From Christensenellaceae bacterium Phil1 (GTDB lineage: Bacteria; Bacillota; Clostridia; Christensenellales; CAG-138): DNA of 64,000 nt. Positions 1 to 9,437 of the stretch are shown piece after piece. The notes under the pieces were generated by a model. It was given only the letters and a program-made list of their open reading frames with translations. It ran no database searches and had not been told where the DNA came from. Position 1 is the first letter of the stretch. Each line of letters opens with the position of its first letter. The DNA is taken from positions 1 to 64,000 of the forward strand of contig MSGS01000009.1 of NCBI GenBank assembly GCA_001940855.1, read 5' to 3'. The position numbers were made by a program, and so were the translations under genes.

Positions 1-109
1 CGTACCTCAATGCCATCCTCATGGGCATCTTTCGTGAACACAAGGAAATCCACTGTGCTGTTGCGGATTTGCAGTTTATCCTTCTTGGCGTCTGCCATAT
101 CGTTTCACC

Positions 110-1018
110 TCAATCTTCTTCGCTGGTTTTCTTCCCACGGCTCTTATAGACATTATACTGATTCTTGCACCGGGCGCTGCAAAATGCGGAATTGGCCCGG
201 CTGCCGAGGAACACCTTCTGGCAGTGCTTGCACAGCCGCAGGGGCTTTGCATCGTCCACCAGCATAAAGCTGAACATCATCTGGATGCCCAGCAGCAGGG
301 AATGGAAGTCCCAATAGATGGTGGGCTTCTCCAGCAGTTCAATATGATAAGTAGGCGCAATGCCGCCGAAGGCAGCCATAGCCTTGCGGTAAAGATTTCT
401 TGTGTCCTCATCAATGCTGTCGTAGTCGTTATAGTACAAAACGGAGGTGGTCAGCGTGAATGCCCAATCCTTGAACTGCTGTGCTACCCAGTCATACGGC
501 TCGGCGTACTCCCGCTGAAAGCTCATGTTCTTCGCCATTGGCTCATCCATGAAGGTCATTGTCAGGGCGATCATCATATTATCCCCGGAAACATTCCAAC
601 TGGATTCCACACCCTTTTTCACCACATCCAATTTATCAAAGGGATAGAACAGCGCAAGGTAGTCCTCTGTTTCCATGGATTCCTCTTTGATAAAATGATT
701 TTTCGGCAGATAAACCGCTTCATAATCCATAAAGGACGGCGTGGTAGGCAGTGCCGTCATCAGCCCCAACAGACCGTAGTGGGTCACAAAGGCCAGAATT
801 GCCTTCTGCACCTCGACCTTCGGACTGCGGTTCATCATCAGCATCCCTACGTTCAGCGCATCCAACACCATGTCGGAGGATTCCTTCAGCGGGTTATAGA
901 TGTCGGGCTTTGCCGTCTTTTCCGGTGTGATATAGCGTTTTCCGTCCTTACCGGTCGTGATCTCATGGCGGTCATACCGCACCCAATGGGAACGGGACTG
1001 CGCAAACAGATTGTTCAT
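110..1018 (-). CDS. DUF6076-like protein with C-terminal CxxC...CxxxC zinc-finger motif (integrative-element cargo)
   Basis: 302-aa ORF; C-terminus LCKHCQKVFLGSRANSAFCSARCKNQY; element context. Confidence 0.65.
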   Translation of the reverse strand: MNNLFAQSRSHWVRYDRHEITTGKDGKRYITPEKTAKPDIYNPLKESSDMVLDALNVGMLMMNRSPKVEVQKAILAFVTHYGLLGLMTALPTTPSFMDYEAVYLPKNHFIKEESMETEDYLALFYPFDKLDVVKKGVESSWNVSGDNMMIALTMTFMDEPMAKNMSFQREYAEPYDWVAQQFKDWAFTLTTSVLYYNDYDSIDEDTRNLYRKAMAAFGGIAPTYHIELLEKPTIYWDFHSLLLGIQMMFSFMLVDDAKPLRLCKHCQKVFLGSRANSAFCSARCKNQYNVYKSRGKKTSEED

Positions 1019-1031
1019 GACGCTGTTCCTC

Positions 1032-1801
1032 TTAATTCGTAATATATCTATATATTAACCATATTACGATTGTATCAACCGTCCTTGGCATCGTCAAGGG
1101 CGGCTTTCTTTTTCTCGGCTTCGTTTTGTTCTCTCGGCGGATCAAGGCATCTTTGCCCATGGTTTGCAGCGATGCTTCATATTTCTCCATGAATTCGTGC
1201 TCCCGTAGCGTAAGGCCCTGATCCTTTTCCAGCTTTTCGCTCAGGTGCTCATGCATCCGCCTTTGCAGCTTCTTTTGAATGGTCATCCACAGCTTTCGGA
1301 TATTTCGGTCGGACTGCCCCGCAGGACAGCAAGCCTTGTAGTGCTGTATTGCTTGACGAACAGGCAGTACAGCACCTCCTTCTGTTCATCACTGAGGGTG
1401 AAAAAGAGTTTGGAGATAAAGCAGTTTGCTGTCAGCTCATGCAGCTCGTAGGGACAGGAGAAAATGATGTCGAGGAAGTTTCCCTGACAGAGCTGGCGGA
1501 ATCTTGGCAGATTCATCCATAGCGGGGCGATATTCGGATCAGGTACAGCCTGAAACTCCAACGGAACATCCCCGCGCAGATTTTCGTGGTCACGCTCCCG
1601 GCGTTCCCGATTTCTGTCCAGCTTGTTCCACTCCTCAATAACCCACTGAAATTGTTCCAATGTTCTTGCCGCATCCTCTGTGCGCCGCAAGGCCTCTGCC
1701 AAAGTTTCTCATACCAATCGCTTTTTGCTTTTGGGCGCGGCTTCTTCTTCCCCCTCGGAAAAATCATCATCCAGCAGCAGTTCATCCTCCCATGGTTCCA
1801 C
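1032..1801 (-). pseudogene. Decayed sigma-70-region-4-like / HTH protein gene split over three ORFs
   Basis: VEPWEDELLLDDDFSEGEEEAAPKSKKRLV then in-frame TGA (1709-1711) then ETLAEALRRTEDAARTLEQF; later frame change near GGGG at ~1316-1320 that would join TRLAVLRG to QSDRNIRKLWMTIQKKLQRRMHEHL. Confidence 0.6.
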
Positions 1802-2055
1802 GACAGCTTCACCTCCCCGAAAAATTTTTTCTTTTTTTCAAAAACAGTTCCGATTTACACCCTGTATTTCTCCTATTAGCGAAAAGTAATTTGATGTGCG
1901 GTTACTTAGATTACTTTCTCGGCATAGAACAGCGGAAAAGGAGGAACGCAGAGTGCGGCAACGCTATGGAAAAGAGATATGACACATTCGGCTTACAATC
2001 GCCGGAACCGCAATTAGTATACCAAAATACGGTGGGTTTTTCAAGGAGGGACAGT

Positions 2056-2265
2056 ATGGAGCAGAACAAACGAGAACAGTTTATCATCTGCCGCATCGGC
2101 GGCACCACCTACAAGGTCAGAGTCGTGTTCAACGAAAACGGCGGCGAGACCATGGAGGATAAAATTTTACGGATTGTACGCAACGATATGGTTACAAACG
2201 ACGGAACATATGGTATAATGGAGGCACCACAAATGAGCCGACAGTCTGAAAGGAGCGCATCATGA
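2056..2265 (+). CDS. Transposon-encoded TnpW-like small protein
   Basis: MEQNKREQFIICRIGGTTYKVRVVFNENGGETMEDKILRIV...; SD AAGGAGGG; ATGA overlap with the recombinase start. Confidence 0.7.
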   Translation: MEQNKREQFIICRIGGTTYKVRVVFNENGGETMEDKILRIVRNDMVTNDGTYGIMEAPQMSRQSERSAS

Positions 2266-3968
2266 GCGTGAAACAGACTGAAAGCAAAATTACCGCTCTC
2301 TATGAGCGGCCGTCCCGCAACGATGACAACGCCGGTGATAGCAATTCCATCGTGAATCAGAAAAAATACCTCGAAGGCTATGCCCAGCAGAAAGGTTACA
2401 CCAACTGCCGGCACTATACGGACGACGGTTGGAGCGGCGGCAATTTCGAGCGCCCGGCATGGAAGCAACTCATCGCAGACATTGAGGCGGGCAAGGTATC
2501 CCATGTGATCGTCAAGGATATGAGCCGGGCGGGGCGTGACTATCTGCAAACCGGCTTTTACACAGAGGTATTCTTCCGGCAGCATGGCGTTCGCTTCGTT
2601 GCCATTGCAAACGGCGTTGACAGCGACAAGCGCGAAAGCAGCGAGTTTGCACCCTTTTTGAACATTATGAACGAGTATTATGCGAAAGACATTTCCAAGA
2701 AGCGCCGGATCGTGAACAAGATGAAAGGAAACGCAGGCGTTCCGCTTTCTCCGCCGCCCTACGGTTACATCAAAAACCCGGACGATCCCCGCTTTTGGGT
2801 GGTAGAGCTGGAGGCCGCCGAAGTGGTGCGCCGGATCTACCGCATGGCGCTGGAGGGGTACGGGCTGGCAGAAACGGCAGCGCAGCTTGCCGCCGATGGT
2901 GTGGTCAATCCCACCTATTACTGGCGCAGCCGTGGGACAAGCCGGGGCGGGTCAAAAAGTACCGTGGAGTCTACCAAATGGGGACACACCACCGTCAAGA
3001 AGATCCTCACCTTGCAGGAATACTGCGGCGATGTCATTAACTTCAAAAGCTACTCCAAGTCCTACAAGATGAAAAAGCGGATCGAAAACCCGGAGGAAAA
3101 CCGGGCGATCTTCCTCAATGTCCATGAGGCTATCATTGACCGCCAGACTTGGGAAAAGGTGCAGGCGCTCCAAAAAGGGACGCGCCGCAAAAAGCCCACG
3201 GTCACGCAGGAGCCCAGCGTATTCTCTGGCCTGCTGAAATGCCCGGAGTGCGGCGGCAACCTCAATTTCCACTTCAACCAGAACAACCACGACATCAAGT
3301 TTTTCAGTTGCCAAAATCACAACTCCGGCTATCGCAAGTGCAGCAAGACGCACTATATCCGGCTGGACTTCTTAGAGCAAGTCGTTTTGTACGAGGTCAA
3401 GCGGCTGGCCTGCTTTGCCAGCGAATACGAAAATGACTTTATCAAGGCCATGATCGGACGCTCAGCAAAGGTTGCGGAAAATACCGCGCTCCGCAAGCAG
3501 CGGGAGCTGGACGCTTTGACTGCCCGTGACCGGGAGCTGGATATGCTCTTTGAACGGCTCTATGAGGACAATGTAGCGGGAAAGATCGACGATGCCCGGT
3601 TTGCCAAAATGTCCAAACGCTACGAACAGGAGCAGGGTGAGAACGCAAAGAAGATCAAGGCTCTGCGGCTGGAACTGAAAAAGGACGAGAGCAAGCGCAT
3701 GGACATTGACGATTTTCTTGAAACGGCACGGCGGTACACGGATGTGGCCACCATTACAAAGCGCATGGTCGCAGAACTGATCGACCACATCGAGGTGTAC
3801 CACGCTGAAAAGCAGGACGGCATTACCAACCAGCGCGTCGTTATTCACTATAACTGCATCGGTGCCTTTGATGTGCCGGATCGCCGGAAGATCCCGGAGG
3901 CCGACATTATCATGGAAACAAGAAAAGGCGTAGCACTCAGCTACGCCCCGGAACAGGTTGCAGTATAA
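2262..3968 (+). CDS. Large serine recombinase (TnpX/Tn4451-type integrase, Zn-ribbon and coiled coil)
   Basis: 568 aa; ALYERPSRND...SRAGRDYLQTG resolvase domain, CPECGG...C zinc ribbon, DUF4368-like C-terminus. Confidence 0.93.
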   Translation: MSVKQTESKITALYERPSRNDDNAGDSNSIVNQKKYLEGYAQQKGYTNCRHYTDDGWSGGNFERPAWKQLIADIEAGKVSHVIVKDMSRAGRDYLQTGFYTEVFFRQHGVRFVAIANGVDSDKRESSEFAPFLNIMNEYYAKDISKKRRIVNKMKGNAGVPLSPPPYGYIKNPDDPRFWVVELEAAEVVRRIYRMALEGYGLAETAAQLAADGVVNPTYYWRSRGTSRGGSKSTVESTKWGHTTVKKILTLQEYCGDVINFKSYSKSYKMKKRIENPEENRAIFLNVHEAIIDRQTWEKVQALQKGTRRKKPTVTQEPSVFSGLLKCPECGGNLNFHFNQNNHDIKFFSCQNHNSGYRKCSKTHYIRLDFLEQVVLYEVKRLACFASEYENDFIKAMIGRSAKVAENTALRKQRELDALTARDRELDMLFERLYEDNVAGKIDDARFAKMSKRYEQEQGENAKKIKALRLELKKDESKRMDIDDFLETARRYTDVATITKRMVAELIDHIEVYHAEKQDGITNQRVVIHYNCIGAFDVPDRRKIPEADIIMETRKGVALSYAPEQVAV

Positions 3969-3982
3969 GGAGGTACGACACG

Positions 3983-4333
3983 ATGAAAGCCTATTTCTAT
4001 TGCCGCGTCGCTCACGATGATAGCTTTTCTTTGGAACGGCAGGCCGAGGAGCTTCGCCGCTATGCGGAACAAGCCGGGTACACCATCGTTGGTGCTGCCG
4101 CCGAGCATGGCTCTGGAATGACCCTTGACCGTCCGGCTCTGCAAGAGGTGATGGAGGCCGTTCTTGCCGGAAAGGTGGATGTGGTGCTGATAAGCAGCCT
4201 TGACCGTATAGGGCGGGACTGGGGCATGACAAAGCAGTACATCGCCCTGCTGACCGAGCATAAGGTCAAGCTGCTGTGCCTGCGGGAACGGGTGAGCAGC
4301 GACATCTCCGGCGTTTCACCATTCTCTACATAA
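3983..4333 (+). CDS. Second serine-recombinase N-terminal domain, probably truncated at the element end
   Basis: MKAYFYCRVAHDDSFSLERQAEELRRYAEQAGY...SSLDRIGRDWG; stops abruptly (GVSPFST) 57 nt from the tRNA. Confidence 0.75.
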   Translation: MKAYFYCRVAHDDSFSLERQAEELRRYAEQAGYTIVGAAAEHGSGMTLDRPALQEVMEAVLAGKVDVVLISSLDRIGRDWGMTKQYIALLTEHKVKLLCLRERVSSDISGVSPFST

Positions 4334-4384
4334 AAAAGCAGAGTGTCCATTACAGGATACTCAGATCCTATAAGGACACTCTGC
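4331..4384 (-). terminator. Intrinsic terminator of tRNA-Val
   Basis: Perfect 11-bp arms GCAGAGTGTCC (4338-4348) / GGACACTCTGC (4374-4384) with an inner AGGAT/ATCCT helix, followed on the minus strand by TTTTTT. Confidence 0.9.
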
Positions 4385-4386
4385 AT

Positions 4387-4462
4387 GGTGGGGATGGAGG
4401 GGCTCGAACCCCCGACCTCTTCGATGTGAGCGAAGCGCTCTAACCAGCTGGGCTACATCCCC
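4387..4462 (-). tRNA. tRNA-Val (anticodon CAC), CCA encoded
   Basis: Minus strand GGGGATGTAGCCCAGCTGGTTAGAGC GCTTCGCTCACATCGAAGAGGTCGGGGGTTCGAGCCCCTCCATCCCCACCA; 7-nt anticodon loop CTCACAT. Confidence 0.95.
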
Positions 4463-4549
4463 GGCGCAAGATATATTCTACAACAAATCCGCGCTTAATG
4501 CAACACCTAAATTTCATTCGCAGGAAAATAGCGGTGCGGCGTGCGAGTT

Positions 4550-5851
4550 TTACCTCTCCTGAATCGTTATATCGCCGGAAACGGTATCTATGTCAAAGTC
4601 CGCAGATGCATCGCCATAAACATAGTTTGAACCGTTTTTGGTCAGCCCGAAGGTGCTGCTCACGTCGCCGGATACGGTCGATACCATCATATTAAATCCG
4701 GCACCTTGTGGTAGCTGCATTGTGACATCGCCGGAAACCGTGCCGATTTTAAGCTCCTTTATTCCGTCGCTTTCGTCCGTGAACCATACTCCACCGGAGG
4801 TAGAATTAAGTTTGGCATTGCCATAGCCGCCGTCTATGGTCATCTCGCCGGATATAGACACAACCTTTATCGTGTCAGCCGCGCAGTCGTTTGCATTGAT
4901 AAGTCCGGATACGGTGTCCAGCTCCATTTCCTTTGCGGTAATGTTCTCAATATCTATATCACCCGATATGCTGTTTGCGTCCAACTCACCAAGCCTGGCG
5001 CTTGAAATATACGCATCATTGGATACGCCGTCAAGCTGTATATCCATCTCACCTGACTCCAGCATGGCCCGCGGCACGCTTACAACAAGCTCCTTCGGCT
5101 TTATTATTTCGTCCAGATTGAGCATGGCTGCATCCACGCCGTACCATGTATGCTTTTTGCAGAAACGCACCGTAAGCTTGCCGTCGGCTATTTTATAGCG
5201 CAGGGCGTATTCTTCGCTTATATTATTGTTGCTCATCTCATCAAGCTTTATGTCTGTTCCTTCATAAGGCTGCACCCTGACAAGGCCGCTTACCCATTCC
5301 ACGCGGATCTTATCTATGCCGTCCGCCGGTACGGAATACGAATTGGAGCCGGTGTATGCGTTGTTGAAGCCCGTATCGTCATCGCCAAAGCTGTACTCCA
5401 CGCCGTTTTCCATGGCATTGCCAACTATGCTGGATATGAAGCCATCCCTGCCGGTTATGCTCTTCATTATGCTTACGCCGGCAATGCAGCCGGCTATCGT
5501 GATCAGCAGCACCGTACCGCAGAGTACAGCCGCAATTATTGCTATTACTTTGCCAACGTTGCTCTTTTTCCGCGGCTGCTGAGCGTGTTGAACAGGCTGC
5601 TGAGCCGTGTTCTGCGTGCTCTGCTCTCCGCCGCCAAGGCTTTTTATAAGCTCGCTCACGTCGCCTATCCCGCCTATTGCCGCGGCATACGCCTGATCCG
5701 GTGTATAGCCCTTAGCAATGCCGTCATGGTAGCGCTCTATCGTGTTCATTATCATTTCTTCGCGCATGTTATACGCCTGCGCCGTGGTAGGCGCTGTAGC
5801 GAACAGCCGCTCAATATGCTGCCTTATCCTGTACTCGTTTACGTTTTCCAT
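4550..5851 (-). CDS. DUF1700-like N-terminus / DUF4097 beta-repeat membrane protein
   Basis: IGDVSELIKSLGG N-terminus, one TM, repeated VSGDVT/ISGDIDI beta-helix motifs. Confidence 0.8.
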   Translation of the reverse strand: MENVNEYRIRQHIERLFATAPTTAQAYNMREEMIMNTIERYHDGIAKGYTPDQAYAAAIGGIGDVSELIKSLGGGEQSTQNTAQQPVQHAQQPRKKSNVGKVIAIIAAVLCGTVLLITIAGCIAGVSIMKSITGRDGFISSIVGNAMENGVEYSFGDDDTGFNNAYTGSNSYSVPADGIDKIRVEWVSGLVRVQPYEGTDIKLDEMSNNNISEEYALRYKIADGKLTVRFCKKHTWYGVDAAMLNLDEIIKPKELVVSVPRAMLESGEMDIQLDGVSNDAYISSARLGELDANSISGDIDIENITAKEMELDTVSGLINANDCAADTIKVVSISGEMTIDGGYGNAKLNSTSGGVWFTDESDGIKELKIGTVSGDVTMQLPQGAGFNMMVSTVSGDVSSTFGLTKNGSNYVYGDASADFDIDTVSGDITIQER

Positions 5852-5855
5852 AGTT

Positions 5856-6191
5856 TTAATACCCTTCCTTATTCGTCAATTCGTCTATCATGGCGCGTGC
5901 GTCCTTCCATTCCTCAAGCAGCGCCTCGTAGTTCTTCCTGCCCTGTTCCGTTATGGCGTAATACCGCCTGCGCGCGCCCGTGGCCTCGTTCCCCCAGTAA
6001 GACGTTATGCTGCCGGATTCCTCCAGCCGCTTGAACGCCGTATACAGCGTAGCCTCCTTCAGCTCGTACCTGCCGTTGGTTTTGCGCAAAATGGCCTTAT
6101 TTATCTCGTACCCGTAGCTGTCACCCGCGCTGAGCCGCGCAAGTATGATAGCATCCGTATGGCCCCGAATTATATCCGATGCAATGGACAA
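5856..6191 (-). CDS. PadR-family transcriptional regulator
   Basis: DIIRGHTDAIILARLSAGDSYGYEINKAI...TLYTAFKRLEESG; TTG start at 6191 after SD AAGGAGG; the longer ORF start lies inside the promoter. Confidence 0.9.
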   Translation of the reverse strand: MSIASDIIRGHTDAIILARLSAGDSYGYEINKAILRKTNGRYELKEATLYTAFKRLEESGSITSYWGNEATGARRRYYAITEQGRKNYEALLEEWKDARAMIDELTNKEGY

Positions 6192-6226
6192 TGCGTTCGC
6201 CTCCTTACCTCGCCGTTGCGGGATAC

Positions 6227-6255
6227 AGTATACTTCGATATACATCATCTGTCAA
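6227..6255 (-). promoter_or_regulatory. Consensus sigma-A promoter of the padR-DUF4097 operon with overlapping inverted repeat
   Basis: TTGACA (6250-6255), 17-nt spacer, TATACT (6227-6232); GTATA-tcgaag-TATAC inverted repeat across spacer and -10. Confidence 0.8.
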
Positions 6256-6350
6256 GGTATATTTTAATTTTATGTATATTGTTTTTGATATATGCCTTAT
6301 CGTATAATAACACAAGAGTAGCTATTTCGTAGCCGCACCCGGAGGCATGC

Positions 6351-7082
6351 ATGCCAAGCATAAAGCTGAACGGCATAGTTACGCGCTATGCGGATTACAA
6401 GGATAACGACCGTATGCTTACCCTGTTCACATATGAGCAGGGGCTTGTTTCCTGCGCCGCGCGTGGGTGCCGCCGGGCAAAAAGCCCGCTTATGGGCGCA
6501 AGCGAGCTGTTCGTTTCCGGCGAATTTGTGCTGTTCAGCGCAAAGGATAAGCTTACGCTGGACAGCGCCGAAATATCCGAGCACTATTATCCGCTCAGGG
6601 AGGATATAGACCGCTTTGCCGCGGCAAGCTATATGCTTTCAATTGTGAACGCAGGTGCCGAGGAAACGGCAAACAGGCCGCTTTTCACGCTGCTCCGCTA
6701 TGCCCTTGCGTATACTGCATATGCAGAAGTGAACCCAACGGACATGGCGATATGCTTTGCGCTCAAGTGCCTTATGGCGCTTGGATACAGGCCAAGCATA
6801 ACCGAATGTGCGCTTTGTTCAAAGGATCTTCGCCGCCAGAGCAGCGCGGCGTTCAACGCGCGTTTCGGCGGGGCCCTTTGCGATAGCTGCGCGCGGGCCG
6901 TATCAGCGCAAGACATAAGCCCGCTTTCTCTTGAAGCCATGCGAAGGATGCTTATAATGAAAGATAGCGAAATTAATCGCGTGGTTTTGCCAGAAAAGCA
7001 GCGTGCGGAGCTTAAGCAGGCCGTGAACAGCTTCGCCGAATTTGCACTGGAAAAAAAGTTCCGCGCAATAGACATGATATAG
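6351..7082 (+). CDS. recO: DNA repair protein RecO
   Basis: LNGIVTRYADYKDNDRMLTLFTYEQGLVSCAARGCRR; CALCSKDL...CDSCA zinc site. Confidence 0.9.
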   Translation: MPSIKLNGIVTRYADYKDNDRMLTLFTYEQGLVSCAARGCRRAKSPLMGASELFVSGEFVLFSAKDKLTLDSAEISEHYYPLREDIDRFAAASYMLSIVNAGAEETANRPLFTLLRYALAYTAYAEVNPTDMAICFALKCLMALGYRPSITECALCSKDLRRQSSAAFNARFGGALCDSCARAVSAQDISPLSLEAMRRMLIMKDSEINRVVLPEKQRAELKQAVNSFAEFALEKKFRAIDMI

Positions 7083-7206
7083 CCGCCAAATGCCTTGACT
7101 TTAATTGAATTATGCGTTATATTCAGCTAAATGGGCTTGATCCTGCGCCGCGCAGGGATGGGCCCGTTTATTAGGCTATAAAATTTTTATTTATATAGGA
7201 GAGAAT

Positions 7207-8583
7207 ATGGAACGCACTATACGATCCGAGAACAGCATGGTCACGGGCGTTATCTGGAAGCAGTTGCTGCTTTTCTTCTTCCCGATAATGTTAGGTTCGC
7301 TGTTTCAGCAGCTTTATAACACCGTGGACGCAATCGTTGTTGGCAAATTCGTCGGCACGGATGCGCTGGCGGCGGTTGGCGGCAGCGCATCGAACATACT
7401 CAATCTTTTGATAGGCTTCTTCACCGGCGTATCAAGCGGCGCAACGGTAATAATATCCCAATATTTTGGTGCAAACGATCGCGACGGCGTGAATCGCGCT
7501 CTTCATACGGCTATGCTGTTTGCTTTGGTCGGCGGCGCGTTCATAATGGTGCTTGGCCTTGTCGGTACTGAATTCATGCTCCGGCTTATGGACACGCCTG
7601 AGGACACCATTGCCGGTTCTGCGCTGTATCTCAGGATAATGTTCATGGGCATGGTGCCCAACATGGTATATAACGTCGGCTCCGCCATTCTGCGCGCAAT
7701 GGGCGATTCAAAACGCCCGCTGTATTTCCTTATAGTGGCATGCCTTTCAAACGTTGTGCTGGACCTTGTGTTCGTGCTCGTATTCAAGATGGGCATTGCC
7801 GGCGTTGCCATAGCCAGCATACTGGCCCAGGCTATAAGCGCCGTTATGGTGGTCATGTCGCTTTCCGCGGAAAGCATGGAATACCGTTTCCGCTTCAGGC
7901 AGATGCGCTTTGAAGGGGACATACTTTCCCGTACGATACGCATAGGTCTGCCGGCCGGCTTCCAGTCCATAATGTACTCCCTTTCAAATATGCTGATTCA
8001 GGCATCCGTAAACCGCTTCGGCACGGACACGGTGGCATCCTGGGTAGTGCTTGGCAAGGTGGACGGCATAAATTGGATGATACTCGGCGCGCTCGGCATA
8101 GCCAGCATGACGTTCGTTGGCCAGAACTACGGCGCGGGCAGGTTGGATAGAATTCAAAAGAGCCTTAAGCTGAGCCTATTGATAGGCGTAAGCATATCGA
8201 TAGTGTTCGGCGGGGCGCTGCTGCTTTTCGGCTGGCCGCTGTTCGGCCTGTTTACAAGCGACGATACTGTGCTTGCAATGTCAATGCAGCTATTATGGTA
8301 CTTTGCGCCGTTCTATTGGATGTTTGTGCCGATAGAGATAATAAGCGGCGCGCTGCGCGGCATGGGCGATACGCTCATCCCAACCATCATCACCGCCACG
8401 GGCATATGCGTATTCCGCGTTGCATGGATATACACGGTCGTGCCCCTGCATAACAGCATGTTTACCGTGTCCCTCAGTTACCCGATTTCATGGGTGCTTA
8501 CAGCCATAGCCTTCGCCATATATTACATGATAGCGCGTAAAAAGCTGATCGCCAATGCACCCAAGCCCAGGACGGCTGAATAA
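7207..8583 (+). CDS. MATE-family efflux transporter
   Basis: 12-TM pattern, LYNTVDAIVVGKFVGTDALAAVG. Confidence 0.93.
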   Translation: MERTIRSENSMVTGVIWKQLLLFFFPIMLGSLFQQLYNTVDAIVVGKFVGTDALAAVGGSASNILNLLIGFFTGVSSGATVIISQYFGANDRDGVNRALHTAMLFALVGGAFIMVLGLVGTEFMLRLMDTPEDTIAGSALYLRIMFMGMVPNMVYNVGSAILRAMGDSKRPLYFLIVACLSNVVLDLVFVLVFKMGIAGVAIASILAQAISAVMVVMSLSAESMEYRFRFRQMRFEGDILSRTIRIGLPAGFQSIMYSLSNMLIQASVNRFGTDTVASWVVLGKVDGINWMILGALGIASMTFVGQNYGAGRLDRIQKSLKLSLLIGVSISIVFGGALLLFGWPLFGLFTSDDTVLAMSMQLLWYFAPFYWMFVPIEIISGALRGMGDTLIPTIITATGICVFRVAWIYTVVPLHNSMFTVSLSYPISWVLTAIAFAIYYMIARKKLIANAPKPRTAE

Positions 8584-8790
8584 AAAAACATATTTTAGGC
8601 AGCGACTAACCGAATATCAACAGCAAAATTCTGCGTATAGATTAGGCTGTGCGGAGGATTTTGCTTATTTATTCCTGCTTTTTCAATAAACACCTGCAGT
8701 CTTTTATGCTTCATTTTATCGATAAAATTTGATTTATTGGCAGCTATATGTTAGAATACTCCCTGCATTAAAACGTAAGCGAGGAAAACG

Positions 8791-9423
8791 ATGCAAACAC
8801 GCGAAATATCGCTCCCCACCCTCAGGCGGCTGCCTGTGTACCTTCATTATCTTACCTCCATAAGGGAGGAGCGCAAAAACATATCCGCAACGGCAATAGC
8901 CGCGTATTTCGGCATAAACGATGTCCAGGTCAGGAAAGACCTTGGCGTTGTCAGCGGCACAGGGCGGCCCAGAACCGGCTACGTTGTGGAAGAGCTCATT
9001 GCCCAGATACGGGATTGCCTTTGCTGCAAAAGCGATACCAAGGCCGTGCTCGTTGGCGTGGGCAACATCGGCAAGGCGTTGCTGTCCTATTCCGGCTTCG
9101 CCGATTACGGGCTGAAGATAGTTGCCGCGTTCGATACAGATTCGCGCCTTATGGGTTCATACATAAACGGAAAGCCGATATATTCCGTAAGCGAGCTTGA
9201 GCGCGTATGCAAAGAAGAAAACGCAAGCCTTGGCATAATTGCCGTGCCGGTCGCCTATGCGCAGACCATATGCGATAAGCTTGTATCCTCCGGTATAAAG
9301 GCCATATGGAACTTTGCCCCGGCAATACTGAAGAAGCCGGAAGGCGTGCTGATAGAAAACGAGAACCTTGCTTCCTCCCTGGCCATACTTTCGCGCCACT
9401 TGGGAGAAAGCGCCAATGAATAA
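8791..9423 (+). CDS. rex: Redox-sensing transcriptional repressor Rex
   Basis: LPTLRRLPVYLHYL..., VLVGVGNIGKALLSYSGF Rossmann motif. Confidence 0.95.
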   Translation: MQTREISLPTLRRLPVYLHYLTSIREERKNISATAIAAYFGINDVQVRKDLGVVSGTGRPRTGYVVEELIAQIRDCLCCKSDTKAVLVGVGNIGKALLSYSGFADYGLKIVAAFDTDSRLMGSYINGKPIYSVSELERVCKEENASLGIIAVPVAYAQTICDKLVSSGIKAIWNFAPAILKKPEGVLIENENLASSLAILSRHLGESANE

Positions 9424-9437
9424 AGGAGGCCGCAGCG

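Noticed and set aside
1660-2265. 201-aa plus-strand ORF including the TnpW-like protein
   Set aside because: Upstream part is antisense to the sigma-like pseudogene; the real start is the SD-preceded ATG at 2056.
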